Positions 9,583 through 19,884 of a stretch of DNA of 64,000 bases are shown piece after piece. Source of the stretch: Henriciella sp. AS95 (lineage in GTDB: Bacteria; Pseudomonadota; Alphaproteobacteria; Caulobacterales; Hyphomonadaceae); the NCBI RefSeq assembly GCF_038900055.1, contig NZ_JBBMQM010000001.1, positions 1 through 64,000 on the forward strand. The letters are read 5' to 3'. The notes beneath the pieces are model-generated. The model was not told the DNA's origin and searched no databases. It saw only the letters and a program-made list of their open reading frames with translations. Made by a program: the position numbers and the translations under genes. Every line of letters starts with the position of its first letter. Position 1 is the stretch's first letter.

Positions 9583-10473
9583 ATGGCAAAGGTCTTCATC
9601 ACGGGCGGCGATAGTTTTACCGGCACCCATTTGAGGGGTGCGCTGCACCAGCAGGGATACGAGACCTTTTGCTCCACAAATTCGGGGACGACCGGGTCAG
9701 AATGGTACGACTGCGACATAACTGATCGCTCACAGATCACGCGCGTCGTTGCCGACGTGCAGCCGGATTACATCATTCATCTGGCTGGCATTAGTTTCGC
9801 CGCTCACCCCAATCCCGCGGAAATCTACAACGCCAATTTATTCGGCACGGAAAATCTGCTTCACGCTGCGGCAAATGCCAGTCCGGGGGTTCGCAAGATT
9901 CTGCTGGCCAGTTCGGCCAATGTTTATGGCGTTACGGAAACTGAGGTGCAGGACGAAGCTTTGTGCCCGGCACCCGTCAATCATTATGCTGGCAGCAAGC
10001 TAGCCATGGAGCACATGGCCGCGACCTGGTTTGAGCGCCTGCCAATTATCCTGACCAGGCCGTTCAACTACACTGGCCGCGGACAAACCGAGACTTTTCT
10101 CATTCCAAAGATCGTCGCCCATTTCGCTCGTCGTGCTCCCACGATCGAATTAGGCAATATCGACGTATCCCGCGATTTTTCAGACGTGCGGGATGTGTGC
10201 GCTTCTTACATCGGGCTTATGGAATCGGGCGCGTCTTCCACGGTCGCGAACATTTGTTCCGGGCAGCTGACCTCGCTGCAGGACATCATTGAGCATTGCC
10301 GTGATCTCGCAGGCCATACAATTGATGTGACAGTTAATCCAGATTTCGTGCGCAAGAATGAGATCAAGAAACTATGCGGGTCAAATGCGCGTCTTCAAGC
10401 GTTGGCCGGGCCATTGGAATTCCGGCCAATTCGGGAAACACTGGACTGGATGTTATCGAGCCAGCGGACCTAA
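9583..10473 (+). CDS. rmd: GDP-4-dehydro-6-deoxy-D-mannose reductase-like NAD-dependent epimerase/dehydratase
   Basis: Extended SDR enzyme of 296 residues starting directly after the gmd stop codon. It has FITGGDSFTGTHL as the nucleotide-binding glycine motif, SSANVYG for the active-site Ser/Thr, YAGSKLAME for the Tyr-Lys pair, and a C-terminal NPDFVRKNEIKKL block typical of Rmd, which reduces the Gmd product to GDP-D-rhamnose. A fucose synthetase (GDP-L-fucose) is a less likely alternative because the C-terminal motif and length favour Rmd. Its stop codon shares four bases with the stop of the convergent sulfotransferase. Confidence 0.82.
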   Translation: MAKVFITGGDSFTGTHLRGALHQQGYETFCSTNSGTTGSEWYDCDITDRSQITRVVADVQPDYIIHLAGISFAAHPNPAEIYNANLFGTENLLHAAANASPGVRKILLASSANVYGVTETEVQDEALCPAPVNHYAGSKLAMEHMAATWFERLPIILTRPFNYTGRGQTETFLIPKIVAHFARRAPTIELGNIDVSRDFSDVRDVCASYIGLMESGASSTVANICSGQLTSLQDIIEHCRDLAGHTIDVTVNPDFVRKNEIKKLCGSNARLQALAGPLEFRPIRETLDWMLSSQRT

Positions 10474-11222
10474 TAGAACCAGTCCTCAAACTCGGCGAAT
10501 TCGGTCTCGATCCGTGTCTGCTGATCACGCGTAAGGGCTTCCTTGTATTCAAGAACGATATTCGCAGAGACAAACTTCGCTCTCGTGTTCCGGTAGCGCA
10601 GGTTCTTGAGCAACAAGTAATCGATATCAAAAGGCTCACCGACCTGTGCGAAGATGCGCTCACACGTGTCACGGGCTGAAAAACACAGGGCCTCCAACGA
10701 CACGGAGCAAACCCTGTCGAGATATTGAAGGCCGGTCTTGTAGCCCTCATAGCACCGGCGCATGTACCGTTTCTTCGGTTTGGCATAGCTATCCAGCCAT
10801 TGATCAAAATCTGTCGTGTTGGCGCGTTTGAAGTCCGAGAACACGGACGCGAGAGGGTCTTTGTGGATCATGATGACGGGTGCTTCGGAACGGGCCAACA
10901 CGTCGGAAAGCTCAGCGATGTAACGCGGTGTTTTATCGAAAATTCCTAATCCTTCCGGGACCACGCCGGCCGAAGACGCCAACCGTGAGTAAAACTCGTC
11001 GAAGCTGTCGGTGTCGCAGCACGCTTGAAGCGCATCAGGCGAGATCTGCCAGCCATCTTCCATGAAGCCATAAAAGGGATCGAGATCCGGAAATTCGCGC
11101 GGCGAAGACGCCATCAGTACGCCGCATTCGAAGCCTGACTCCAATTTACCGGTCTGACGCAGAAGATCGCTGAGCAAGGTCGTGCCCGAATGCTCCATTC
11201 CACAGATAATGGCTTTCAACAT
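10470..11222 (-). CDS. Sulfotransferase family protein (second of three)
   Basis: Predicted PAPS-dependent sulfotransferase of 250 residues. The phosphosulfate loop is IICGMEHSGTTLLSDLL at residues 5-21, with His before the Ser-Gly-Thr-Thr core, and the 3'-phosphate region is IMIHKDPLASVFSDFKR near residue 115-130. ATG at 11222 puts the loop at the normal distance from the N-terminus; a TTG four codons upstream is also open. This is the last gene of the rmlCBDA operon and ends tail to tail with rmd, sharing a four-base CTAA that contains both stop codons. Substrate unknown; a rhamnose-containing glycan is inferred. Confidence 0.78.
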   Translation of the reverse strand: MLKAIICGMEHSGTTLLSDLLRQTGKLESGFECGVLMASSPREFPDLDPFYGFMEDGWQISPDALQACCDTDSFDEFYSRLASSAGVVPEGLGIFDKTPRYIAELSDVLARSEAPVIMIHKDPLASVFSDFKRANTTDFDQWLDSYAKPKKRYMRRCYEGYKTGLQYLDRVCSVSLEALCFSARDTCERIFAQVGEPFDIDYLLLKNLRYRNTRAKFVSANIVLEYKEALTRDQQTRIETEFAEFEDWFY

Positions 11223-11312
11223 GGTGGTGTCCAACTAATAGATTGGCGGGGGCGGATGCAGCAGGTCGACGTTCTAGGACATCATGCTAGGGAATGCCAA
11301 CGCATAGCGGCC

Positions 11313-12158
11313 TCAAGCTGCGACATTCCAAGACTGTGGCAACTGCAATCCAGCCTCGGTCAAAGCTTTGACCTGTTGGTGATGAATGGGGGCTGCAAAA
11401 TCAACAAAGTCAGCCGTGGGCGGGGGACTTTTTGAGGCATTAACTCGACGTTGCAAACGCGATTCTGAATAACGTCGCACTTCTATATCCAGGAACGTCT
11501 CAATCCTGTTCAGCGTCTTCTCGCGATCATCTTCGAAGAACAGAATTTCAAGTTCTTCTTCGGAAAGCAAGGCTCTGAGGCGAGCGACATTTGAAGCATA
11601 ATCCACATGGTCGCCCTCCTGTCCCATATTGTAAAAACGTTCAAAATCCCCTTTGGACCAGTTTGTCACATCCACACCCGACCCGGAGTATTCGTGGAAG
11701 AAGACGAGTTGAGACCACATACGCTTCAGCGGGTGCCGCAATGTGTAAACCACACGCAATTTGTCAGCGACTGATCTGACTTTTTCCCAACGCCCGGAGT
11801 CCATCACAGAGTAGAGGTTCGAGAAGTCTGCGCACCACTGACCATCGTGTCCATGCGCGAACAGACTTTCGTACCAGGCATCATTGTCCATGGGGTGGAG
11901 GTATCGCCGAGTATACCAGGAAAGATTGAAACGTACGCGGCGATTGAATCTCTCCGAATTGACGTTCGACACGACACGCTTGAACCGTTCAACCCGGTCT
12001 ACCTGCCGCATAGGCGCGGACTGCCCATCCGGCGCGCAGAAATAATGAATTTCTTTTTCAGGCGTGAAGACAATTTCCGGGTGATCCTGCAACTGATGAT
12101 GCAGCCAGGTGGTACCGGCTTTCATGGCGCCGACGCTGAGGAAAAGTTTTTCGATCAT
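11313..12158 (-). CDS. Sulfotransferase domain protein (third of three)
   Basis: 281-residue sulfotransferase with the clearest family signature of the three: VGAMKAGTTWLHHQL at residues 8-22 followed by HPEIVFTPEKEIHYF, and YTLRHPLKRMWSQL near residue 140-153 for the 3'-phosphate of PAPS. These features match the NDST/heparan-type and bacterial glycan sulfotransferases. The gene lies 17 bases behind rmlA, so it is very probably cotranscribed with the dTDP-rhamnose genes. A 90-base gap separates it from the next sulfotransferase. A sulfated rhamnose residue is a reasonable but unproven product. Confidence 0.87.
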   Translation of the reverse strand: MIEKLFLSVGAMKAGTTWLHHQLQDHPEIVFTPEKEIHYFCAPDGQSAPMRQVDRVERFKRVVSNVNSERFNRRVRFNLSWYTRRYLHPMDNDAWYESLFAHGHDGQWCADFSNLYSVMDSGRWEKVRSVADKLRVVYTLRHPLKRMWSQLVFFHEYSGSGVDVTNWSKGDFERFYNMGQEGDHVDYASNVARLRALLSEEELEILFFEDDREKTLNRIETFLDIEVRRYSESRLQRRVNASKSPPPTADFVDFAAPIHHQQVKALTEAGLQLPQSWNVAA

Positions 12159-12175
12159 ACTCGACTGAACCCGAC

Positions 12176-13039
12176 CTATTTGCGCAGCAAACCACGCAAG
12201 TAGGTCTTGTAATCATTGTTATATTTTCCGGCCAGATTGTCGAGCGCGGCGTCATCGATGAAGCCCTGGCGCCAAGCCACTTCTTCCAGGCAAGCGATCT
12301 TGAATTTCTGGCGTTTTTCCAGCGTCTGCACAAAGTGCGAGGCCTCCAGCAGGCTGTCGAACGTGCCGGCGTCGAGCCATGCCGTTCCGCGCGGCAGGCG
12401 GCTGACTTGTAGCGACCCTTGCTGCAAGTACGCATCGTTCACGCTGGTGATTTCAAGTTCGCCACGCTTTGATGGCTTCACGTCCTTTGCAATATCGACG
12501 ACCTGGCTGTCGTAGAAATAGAGCCCCGTGACAGCCCAGTCGCTCTTCGGCTCCTTCGGCTTTTCCTCGATCGAAAGCGCCTTTCCGGCATCGTCGATTT
12601 CGACAATGCCAAAGCGGTGAGGATCGCTGACCCGATAGGCGAACACGCGCGCGCCTTCTGTTAGCGCGCCGGCAGTCTTCAGCTGCTCGCCGAGCCCGGC
12701 GCCGTAGAAGATATTGTCACCCAGGGCGAGAGCACACGGGCTCCCACCGATAAACGCTTCGCCAATCAGAAACGCCTGCGCCAGCCCCTCCGGCTTGGGC
12801 TGCGTCGCATATTGAAGGTTCATGCCGAGCTTGCTGCCATCTCCGAGCAGGCCCTGGAACAGCGAAGCCGACTCCGGCGTGGTGATAATCAGGATGTCGC
12901 GGATCCCGGCCAGCATCAACGTGCTGACGGGATAGTGGATCATCGGTTTGTCATAGACCGGTAGCAGCTGCTTGGAGACAACACTGGTCACCGGATTGAG
13001 ACGGGTGCCAGCCCCGCCAGCCAGAATAATGCCCTTCAT
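12176..13039 (-). CDS. rmlA: Glucose-1-phosphate thymidylyltransferase
   Basis: First enzyme of dTDP-L-rhamnose synthesis, making dTDP-glucose from glucose-1-phosphate and dTTP. The 287-residue protein starts [18 protein letters not shown], the nucleotidyltransferase signature with the catalytic Arg, and carries [14 protein letters not shown] and ALGDNIFYG blocks specific for RmlA. Its start overlaps the rmlD stop by four bases (ATGA), showing translational coupling. It sits fourth in the minus-strand order rmlC, rmlB, rmlD, rmlA. Confidence 0.97.
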   Translation of the reverse strand: MKGIILAGGAGTRLNPVTSVVSKQLLPVYDKPMIHYPVSTLMLAGIRDILIITTPESASLFQGLLGDGSKLGMNLQYATQPKPEGLAQAFLIGEAFIGGSPCALALGDNIFYGAGLGEQLKTAGALTEGARVFAYRVSDPHRFGIVEIDDAGKALSIEEKPKEPKSDWAVTGLYFYDSQVVDIAKDVKPSKRGELEITSVNDAYLQQGSLQVSRLPRGTAWLDAGTFDSLLEASHFVQTLEKRQKFKIACLEEVAWRQGFIDDAALDNLAGKYNNDYKTYLRGLLRK

Positions 13040-13920
13040 GGGGTCGTTCCTTCACTGATCAGTCTTGCCACGCAGGCGCGTACGCTTTCGCGCCAGTCTG
13101 GCAGTTGAATTCCATAGTCCTGTTTGAGCCCTGCCCCGTCGAGACGCGAATTTGCCGGGCGCGCGGCCGGCGTTGGGTAATCGGCCGCAGGAATGGGTTT
13201 GGCGGTCGCGCTCGGTCCTCCAAGGTCTCCGGACACGGCAAAAACCTCCGAAGCAAGGCCATGCCAATTCGTCTCTCCAGACCCGCACAGGTGATAAGTT
13301 CCGTACCGGCCATGCCCATCCAGAATTTGGCGCGCGACAACGAACGTCGCGTCCGCAATGTCGAGCGCACTTGTCGGACAGCCATACTGGTCTGCCACAA
13401 CAGACAGCTCGTCCCGGTCAGCGGCGAGCCGTAGCATCGTTTTGACGAAGTTGCCTCCGAAAGGGCTGTAGACCCAGGCTGTGCGCAGGATGACGTAATT
13501 GTTCATCGCGGCGCTGATCGCCTGCTCACCGGCAAGCTTTGAACGGCCATACACGCCGAGTGGGGCCGTTGGATCGGTTGCAACATAAGCGCCGTGCTTG
13601 CTGCCATCGAACACATAATCGGTCGAGTAATGAATGAGGGGCGTTCCGGTCTCAGCACAGACATTGGCCAGATGGGCCGGCCCGTCGCGATTCACCGCGA
13701 ATGCAGCTGCCTCATCAGATTCAGCCTTGTCCACAGCAGTATATGCAGATGCGTTAATGACCAGGTCTGGTTCATGCGCCTCAAAGGCCGCCCGGATGGA
13801 TGTCTCATCGGTGATATCAAGCGCGGGCCGGCCGAGGGCGACAACGTCAACATCGCCTCCGGCGCGCTCTACAAGCGCGCGCGCGACCTGACCTTTGTTG
13901 CCGATTACGAGAATTGTCAT
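13036..13920 (-). CDS. rmlD: dTDP-4-dehydrorhamnose reductase
   Basis: Last step of dTDP-L-rhamnose synthesis. The 294-residue SDR enzyme begins [16 protein letters not shown] with the glycine-rich NAD(P) site, has [10 protein letters not shown] near residue 100, and [10 protein letters not shown] with the catalytic Tyr-Lys near 128. The frame extends upstream to 13998, but ATG at 13920 is the natural start since it lies 14 bases after the rmlB stop and directly precedes the Rossmann strand. Length is normal for RmlD. It overlaps rmlA by four bases. Confidence 0.95.
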   Translation of the reverse strand: MTILVIGNKGQVARALVERAGGDVDVVALGRPALDITDETSIRAAFEAHEPDLVINASAYTAVDKAESDEAAAFAVNRDGPAHLANVCAETGTPLIHYSTDYVFDGSKHGAYVATDPTAPLGVYGRSKLAGEQAISAAMNNYVILRTAWVYSPFGGNFVKTMLRLAADRDELSVVADQYGCPTSALDIADATFVVARQILDGHGRYGTYHLCGSGETNWHGLASEVFAVSGDLGGPSATAKPIPAADYPTPAARPANSRLDGAGLKQDYGIQLPDWRESVRACVARLISEGTTP

Positions 13921-13934
13921 GCCGAAATCTCGTC

Positions 13935-14990
13935 TCAGCCCGTTTTCAGAAGGCCGAGACGCTCGCCGGCATAATTCTTCTCGCGAAGCGGGCGCCACCA
14001 GGTCTCATTATCGAGATACCACCGGATCGTCTTTTCGAGCCCACTTTCAAAATTCTCTTCGGGTTTCCAGCCAAGCTCCGTCTGGAGGCGCGTTGAGTCG
14101 ATCGCGTAGCGGGCGTCATGTCCCGGGCGGTCGGTCACGAATTCAATCAGGTTGCGACGCGGCTTGTCGGCCGGCCTCAGGTCATCCAGCGTGTCGCAGA
14201 TTGCGTGCACGACTTGCAGGTTCGTGCGCTCATTGTTTCCGCCGACATTGTACTTTTCACCCAACTTACCCTTCTGCAGGATAAGCAGAAGCGCGCGGGC
14301 ATGGTCGCGGACATAAAGCCAGTCGCGGACGTTAGAGCCATCGCCATAAACTGGCAGCGTCTTCATCTCGAGCGCGTTCAGCGTGACGAGCGGGATCAGC
14401 TTTTCCGGGAAATGGTACGGTCCGTAATTATTCGAGCAATTCGAAATGAGCCCCGGGAAGCCATAAGTGCGCTGCCAGGCGGTCAGCAGATGATCCGATG
14501 CGGCTTTGGAGGCTGAGTATGGCGAACTTGGATCATAGGCTGTTTCTTCGGTGAAAAGCCCTTCATCGCCAAGCGAGCCATAAACTTCGTCGGTCGACAC
14601 GTGAAGGAACCGAAAGGCATCTTTGCGGTCTGCGGATAGGCCTTCCCAATAGGCGCGGGCAGCTTCCAGCATGACAAATGTGCCGACGATATTGGTCTGG
14701 ATAAACTCACCGGCTCCGGTGATTGAGCGGTCGACATGGCTTTCGGCGGCAAGGTGCATCACTGCATCAGGTTGGTGACGCTCAAAGATGGTATCCATGG
14801 CCTCGCGGTCGGCAATATCGGCCTTTTCGAACGCATAGCGATCATCATCGGCAACCAGCGCGACAGATTCCAGATTGGCCGCATAGGTGAGCTTGTCGAC
14901 ATTGACGACCTTGTGCTCGGTTTCTTCGATGAGATACCGGCAGACTGCCGAGCCGATAAAGCCCGCTCCACCTGTCACCAAAACCTTCAT
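13935..14990 (-). CDS. rmlB: dTDP-glucose 4,6-dehydratase
   Basis: Second enzyme of the dTDP-L-rhamnose pathway. The 351-residue product shows [16 protein letters not shown] at the N-terminus, the active-site [10 protein letters not shown] block near residue 133, [11 protein letters not shown] with Tyr-Lys near 158, and the RmlB-specific [18 protein letters not shown] near 190. Length is typical. It is second in the operon, 33 bases downstream of rmlC. Confidence 0.97.
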   Translation of the reverse strand: MKVLVTGGAGFIGSAVCRYLIEETEHKVVNVDKLTYAANLESVALVADDDRYAFEKADIADREAMDTIFERHQPDAVMHLAAESHVDRSITGAGEFIQTNIVGTFVMLEAARAYWEGLSADRKDAFRFLHVSTDEVYGSLGDEGLFTEETAYDPSSPYSASKAASDHLLTAWQRTYGFPGLISNCSNNYGPYHFPEKLIPLVTLNALEMKTLPVYGDGSNVRDWLYVRDHARALLLILQKGKLGEKYNVGGNNERTNLQVVHAICDTLDDLRPADKPRRNLIEFVTDRPGHDARYAIDSTRLQTELGWKPEENFESGLEKTIRWYLDNETWWRPLREKNYAGERLGLLKTG

Positions 14991-15023
14991 GAGATACCTC
15001 GTCCGCGATCGCGCGATGACGCG

Positions 15024-15578
15024 CTAGTAAACAAACCCGCTGTCAACTTCAGACAGTAAGGGTGCCACCTGATCCTTGTCAGACAGCGTAATGATGGCAG
15101 GGTCAACCTTCCAGTCGATGCCAAGCGACGGATCATCCCACCGAATATTCGCATCGCAATCGGGCGCGTAGTAATCGGTAACCTTGTACTGGAGCTCGCT
15201 ATCGGGCTCAAGCGTGACGAAACCATGCGCAAACCCTTCTGGTACGAGGATCTGAACACCGTTTTCTGCGCTGAGCTCTGCGCCGACATACTGTCCGTAA
15301 GTGGGGGACCCGACGCGGATATCGACGGCGACATCATAGACGCTTCCGCGCGTACAGCGCACCAGTTTCACCTGAGCATGCGGGGGCTTTTGAAAGTGCA
15401 GTCCGCGCAGAACGCCCTGGGCGGCAGAGTAGGAATGATTGTCCTGCACAAAGTCGATATCAAGCCCCGCCTCTGACAGGGTTCGCTTGTTCCAGGTTTC
15501 CGAAAAGTAACCTCTCGCATCGCCAAAACGCTTCGGTGTTATGAGTTTGACTTCAGGAATATCCAGGGACTGAATCAA
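15024..15578 (-). CDS. rmlC: dTDP-4-dehydrorhamnose 3,5-epimerase
   Basis: Third enzyme of the rhamnose pathway, a cupin-fold epimerase of 184 residues. It shows FGDARGYFSETWN, VLRGLHFQKPPHAQ with the catalytic His, and the C-terminal DYYAPDCDANIRWDDP block, all hallmarks of RmlC. The start is TTG, supported by GGAG nine bases upstream; no better ATG lies nearby. It opens the minus-strand operon and is divergent from the glycosyltransferase at 15702, so the 123-base gap should hold promoters for both. Confidence 0.95.
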   Translation of the reverse strand: MIQSLDIPEVKLITPKRFGDARGYFSETWNKRTLSEAGLDIDFVQDNHSYSAAQGVLRGLHFQKPPHAQVKLVRCTRGSVYDVAVDIRVGSPTYGQYVGAELSAENGVQILVPEGFAHGFVTLEPDSELQYKVTDYYAPDCDANIRWDDPSLGIDWKVDPAIITLSDKDQVAPLLSEVDSGFVY

Positions 15579-15701
15579 GGCGTGAGGCTCCGTTGCTAGA
15601 GGGCCCTTCTCTAACGTCCCATGCAGAAATTACCACCCGGACCAGTCGACTAATTGTAGTGCTATCGCTAGCATGAACGTCCTCCCGCCAAGGATGTCAG
15701 T

Positions 15702-16763
15702 TTGACCATCTCACCCACCGCCAAAATCACTGTTATTATCGTGAATTATAATGGCGGCGAATATATCCATCGCTCGATTGACACCTTGCGGCACCAACAG
15801 TTTCCGGCTCATGAAGTTATCATTGTCGACAATGCATCGACAGACGGATCGGTGGACGATCTGGAACTGGGCGGTCTGGACAATGCCAGACTCATCCGGC
15901 TCGACGAAAATCTCGGATTTGCAAGAGCGAACAATATTGCTGCCGAACAGGCCAGCGGTGACTGGCTTGCGCTGCTCAATCCCGACGCATTGGCTGAACC
16001 GGACTGGCTATCGCAGCTCATGAAGGCGGCTGGCCGCCACCCAGGCGTCAACATGTTCGCGAGCGCCCAGCTTGATGCGGACAATCCGCAAATCCTCGAT
16101 GGCGCCGGCGATGCCTATCATGTCCTCGGTGTACCGTGGCGCGGCGGCTTCGGCCGTCCGGCGAGCGAACTGCCTGGCGAAGGCGAGTGCTTTTCCCCTT
16201 GCGGCGCCAGTGCCCTCTTCAAGCGCGACACCTTCCTTGAGGCCGGAGGCTTCACAGAGTCGTTTTTCTGCTACTGCGAAGACGTTGATCTGGGATTTCG
16301 ACTGCGCCTTGGCGGCGAGACATGTGTGTTTGTACCTGACGCGGTGGTGCGCCATCATGGCAGTGCGATTTCCGGTCGCTACAGTGACTTCACGGTGCGC
16401 CTGGGCACACGTAACAGGCTGAAGACCTACCTGACGAACATGCCGCCGCTCGCGCTGGCCCTGACGCTGCCGGGACATCTTCTGGCAAGCCTGTACCTGT
16501 ACATTCGCGCCATCGGGAAATCGCATGCAAAAGCCATGCGCCAAGGCTTCACCGAAGGCCTGTTGGGCCTGCCTGGCATTTTGAAGGACCGGCGGAAAGC
16601 TCAGCGTACGCGCACACGATCCAGCCTGGACCTCGTGCGCGCCATGACATGGAATCCGGTCACACTTCACAACAGGCTTGCTGATGTGAGACCCTTCGCC
16701 GAAGACGCCGCCCGATCCGGCAAGCGATCACTTGATCCGTTGGAAAAATCGGAACGACCATGA
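15702..16763 (+). CDS. Glycosyltransferase family 2 protein (rhamnosyltransferase-like)
   Basis: 353-residue GT-A glycosyltransferase resembling WbbL/RfbF rhamnosyltransferases. It has VIIVNYNGGEYIHRSI and EVIIVDNASTDGSVDDL near the N-terminus, ENLGFARANNIA near residue 70, and LLNPDA as the metal-binding aspartate region near 92. A hydrophobic stretch around residues 245-270 suggests membrane association. The start is TTG with AAGGA seven bases upstream. Its divergent arrangement with the rml operon makes transfer of L-rhamnose plausible, though donor specificity cannot be read from sequence. Confidence 0.85.
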   Translation: MTISPTAKITVIIVNYNGGEYIHRSIDTLRHQQFPAHEVIIVDNASTDGSVDDLELGGLDNARLIRLDENLGFARANNIAAEQASGDWLALLNPDALAEPDWLSQLMKAAGRHPGVNMFASAQLDADNPQILDGAGDAYHVLGVPWRGGFGRPASELPGEGECFSPCGASALFKRDTFLEAGGFTESFFCYCEDVDLGFRLRLGGETCVFVPDAVVRHHGSAISGRYSDFTVRLGTRNRLKTYLTNMPPLALALTLPGHLLASLYLYIRAIGKSHAKAMRQGFTEGLLGLPGILKDRRKAQRTRTRSSLDLVRAMTWNPVTLHNRLADVRPFAEDAARSGKRSLDPLEKSERP

Positions 16764-16848
16764 GAAGAGCTGCCTCGTCGGCACCGCCCTTCAGATGTCA
16801 TACCAAGAACCAGCAGACCGTTCGGGCCTAACGGCCTAGACGATGAGC

Positions 16849-18753
16849 CTAGTGGTCCAGAATCCCGGCCATTTCGAGACGCTGGATGACCATATCGGCA
16901 GCGGCTTCCGGCGTGAGCTTGTCGGTTTCGAGATGAATTTCCGGCTCCCTCGGAGGCTCGTACGGGCTATCGATACCGGTGAAATTCTTGATCTCACCAG
17001 CGCGAGCCTTCTTGTAGAGCCCTTTCACGTCGCGTTGCTCCGCAACTTCCAGCGGCGCATCGACGAAGACTTCCCAGAATTCGCCATCTGGCACCATCTG
17101 ACGCACAATCCTGCGCTCGGCACGGAATGGTGAGATGAAAGAGACCAGCACAATCAGGCCAGCATCGACCATTAGCTTCGAAACCTCACCAACGCGGCGG
17201 ATATTTTCAACGCGGTCGGCATCGGTGAAGCCCAAATCGTTGTTGAGCCCGTGGCGAACATTGTCCCCATCCAGCGAATAGGTGTGTTTATTCATGCCAA
17301 CGAGGCGCTTTTCAACAATGTTGGCGACGGTCGATTTGCCGGCGCCCGAAAGCCCTGTGAACCAGAGAATGACCGGCTTTTGACCCTTCATTGACGCACG
17401 CACTTCTTTCGACACGTCCATCGTCTGTTTGTGGATGTTAGACGCCCGGCGAAGTGCAAAATTGATCAAGCCCATGCCAACGGTCTCATTCGTCATCCGG
17501 TCGATGATGATGAAACCGCCCATCCGGCGATTGTCATTGTACGCATCAAATGCGATTTCTCGGTCCAGCGCGATGTTGCAGATACCGATTTCATTTAGGT
17601 GCAGGGTCTTGGACGCTTCATGCGCCCGCGTATTCACGTCAATTTTGTACTTCTGCTCCGTGATCTGGACCTGGCACTCTCGAGCGCCAACCTTCATGAC
17701 ATAGGAGCGGCCGGGCAGCATCTCGCCATCCGACATCCAAAGCAGCGTGGCCTGGAACTGGTCCGAGACTTCTGCCGGCTCTTTGTCAGCACACAGAACA
17801 TCTCCGCGGGAGATGTCGATCTCGTCTTCCAGTGTGAGCGTGATCGAGTGGCCTTCAACCGCCTCATCAAGATCTCCGCCCATCGCAACGACACGCTCGA
17901 TCTTGCTGGACTTGCCTGACGGCAGCGCTCGAACCGTATCACCAGGCTTGATGGTTCCTGACAATATCTGACCGGCAAAGCCGCGGAAATCGAGGTTCGG
18001 TCGGTTGACCCATTGCACCGGCATCCGGAACGCTTTTTCCTGCGCGTCAGACTGTATTTCGATCGTGTCGAGATAGGTCATGATCGGCGGGCCGTCATAC
18101 CACGGTGTGTTGGCGCTATTCTCGACGACGTTATCGCCCTTTAGCGCGGAAACAGGGATCGCCTGGATCGTCTCGAAACCGAGATCCTTTGCGAACTCAC
18201 GATAGTCAGCCAGGATATTATCGTAGACCTCCTGACTATAGTCGACGAGGTCCATCTTGTTGATGCAAAGCACGACATGCTTGATGCCCACCAGCGACAC
18301 GATGAAGCTATGACGGCGGGTCTGGGTAAGGACGCCCTTTCGAGCATCGATCATGACAATGGCGAGATCAGCCGTGGACGCCCCTGTTGCCATGTTGCGC
18401 GTGTACTGTTCGTGGCCAGGCGTATCGGCGACAATGAATTTACGCTGATCTGTGGAGAAGAAACGATAGGCGACGTCGATCGTGATGCCCTGCTCGCGCT
18501 CGGCAGCGAGGCCATCGACGAGAAGCGCAAAGTCGATCTCCTCGCCCTGGGTGCCAAATTTCTTCGACTCGTTCTTTAGAGAAGCGAGTTGGTCATCGAA
18601 GATCATCTTCGACTCGTATAGAAGCCGGCCAATCATGGTGGATTTGCCATCATCGACGGAGCCACAGGTGATGAAGCGCAATAGCGACTTCTTCAACTGG
18701 CTATCGAGATAAGCTTCGATATCGGTGAATTCGGGTGCAGCGTAACCGGCCAT
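16849..18753 (-). CDS. cysN: Sulfate adenylyltransferase subunit 1 fused to APS kinase
   Basis: Bifunctional CysNC of 634 residues that, with CysD, activates sulfate to APS and then phosphorylates it to PAPS. The N-terminal GTPase shows [14 protein letters not shown] near residue 32, [11 protein letters not shown] near 110 and CINKMDLVD near 165. The APS kinase domain starts near residue 455 with [14 protein letters not shown] at 467 and [15 protein letters not shown] soon after. The ATG overlaps the cysD stop by one base, so the two are coupled. PAPS can feed both cysteine synthesis and the three sulfotransferases in this window; the location inside the glycan cluster favours a contribution to glycan sulfation. 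Confidence 0.97.
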   Translation of the reverse strand: MAGYAAPEFTDIEAYLDSQLKKSLLRFITCGSVDDGKSTMIGRLLYESKMIFDDQLASLKNESKKFGTQGEEIDFALLVDGLAAEREQGITIDVAYRFFSTDQRKFIVADTPGHEQYTRNMATGASTADLAIVMIDARKGVLTQTRRHSFIVSLVGIKHVVLCINKMDLVDYSQEVYDNILADYREFAKDLGFETIQAIPVSALKGDNVVENSANTPWYDGPPIMTYLDTIEIQSDAQEKAFRMPVQWVNRPNLDFRGFAGQILSGTIKPGDTVRALPSGKSSKIERVVAMGGDLDEAVEGHSITLTLEDEIDISRGDVLCADKEPAEVSDQFQATLLWMSDGEMLPGRSYVMKVGARECQVQITEQKYKIDVNTRAHEASKTLHLNEIGICNIALDREIAFDAYNDNRRMGGFIIIDRMTNETVGMGLINFALRRASNIHKQTMDVSKEVRASMKGQKPVILWFTGLSGAGKSTVANIVEKRLVGMNKHTYSLDGDNVRHGLNNDLGFTDADRVENIRRVGEVSKLMVDAGLIVLVSFISPFRAERRIVRQMVPDGEFWEVFVDAPLEVAEQRDVKGLYKKARAGEIKNFTGIDSPYEPPREPEIHLETDKLTPEAAADMVIQRLEMAGILDH

Positions 18754-19655
18754 TAGAAATAGCCCTCCTGCTTTTTCATTTCCATTGACGCCGGCGCATC
18801 CTTGTCGATGGCCCGGCCTTCCCGCTCAGACGTCGTGGTGCGAAGCATTTCTTCGATGATTTCCGTAATGGTGGAAGCGCTGGATTCCACAGCACCCGTG
18901 AGCGGATAACAGCCGAGCGTGCGGAAACGGACGCGCTTCATCTCGGGCTTTTCACCCTCTTCCAGCGGCAGGCGATCATCATCGACCATCACCATGATGC
19001 CGTCGCGCTCAACCACTGGGCGCTCATCGGCAAAGTATAGCGGCACGATATCGATATTCTCCTGGTATATGTACTGCCAGATATCGAGCTCGGTCCAATT
19101 GGACAGCGGGAAAACGCGCACACTCTCGCCCGGTTTGATGCGCGTATTATAGAGCGACCAGAGTTCGGGACGCTGGTTTTTCGGATCCCAGCGATGCTGC
19201 GCGGATCGGAATGAGAAGATGCGCTCCTTTGCGCGGGATTTCTCTTCATCGCGGCGTGCACCGCCAATCGCCGCGTCAAACTTGTGCAAGTTGAGCGCCT
19301 GCTTCAGGGCCTGCGTCTTCATGATGTCGGTATGCATGGCCGAGCCGTGCGTGAACGGACCAATCCCCTGATCGACGCCTTCCTGATTAACGTGCACAAG
19401 CAGATTGATGGCAGGGTCATCCTTCAGCCTGTCGCGGAATTCGATCATTTCCTGAAACTTCCAGGTCGTATCAACATGCAGCAGCGGGAATGGCAGCGGT
19501 CCAGGATAGAAAGCCTTTCGCGCAAGGTGCAGCATCACAGAGCTGTCCTTGCCGATGGAGTACATCATAACTGGATTTTGCGCTGACGCGGCGACTTCGC
19601 GCAGAATGTGGATACTCTCGGCCTCAAGCCGGTCGAGATGTGTCAGTTTGGTCAT
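18753..19655 (-). CDS. cysD: Sulfate adenylyltransferase subunit 2
   Basis: Catalytic ATP sulfurylase subunit, 300 residues, which adenylates sulfate with energy supplied by the CysN GTPase. The PP-loop is [18 protein letters not shown] near residue 32-49, and the family blocks [20 protein letters not shown] and [10 protein letters not shown] follow. ATG at 19655 is preceded by GGAAAG. It is the first gene of the cysD-cysNC operon, divergent from kdsB across 229 bases in which I see no convincing regulator site. Confidence 0.97.
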   Translation of the reverse strand: MTKLTHLDRLEAESIHILREVAASAQNPVMMYSIGKDSSVMLHLARKAFYPGPLPFPLLHVDTTWKFQEMIEFRDRLKDDPAINLLVHVNQEGVDQGIGPFTHGSAMHTDIMKTQALKQALNLHKFDAAIGGARRDEEKSRAKERIFSFRSAQHRWDPKNQRPELWSLYNTRIKPGESVRVFPLSNWTELDIWQYIYQENIDIVPLYFADERPVVERDGIMVMVDDDRLPLEEGEKPEMKRVRFRTLGCYPLTGAVESSASTITEIIEEMLRTTTSEREGRAIDKDAPASMEMKKQEGYF

Positions 19656-19884
19656 GAGCTTTCCAGAAAATTTGGGACGTACGCGGCTAGTTAACAGGCG
19701 CCGTTTGAACGAACAATGTAGTAGCGGTCAACCGACACGCGGCATTTTTCTAACGTCAACTCAGGGATGTTCATTTCCCGACATTCGGGGCCGCAAATCG
19801 TTTGCCGCTGTCGCGCCTGCCATTCGCTTGACACCCTTGCCTGCCGCGCGCAAACCCTCCGCCTAAGCTTCGAAATCACGCCTC

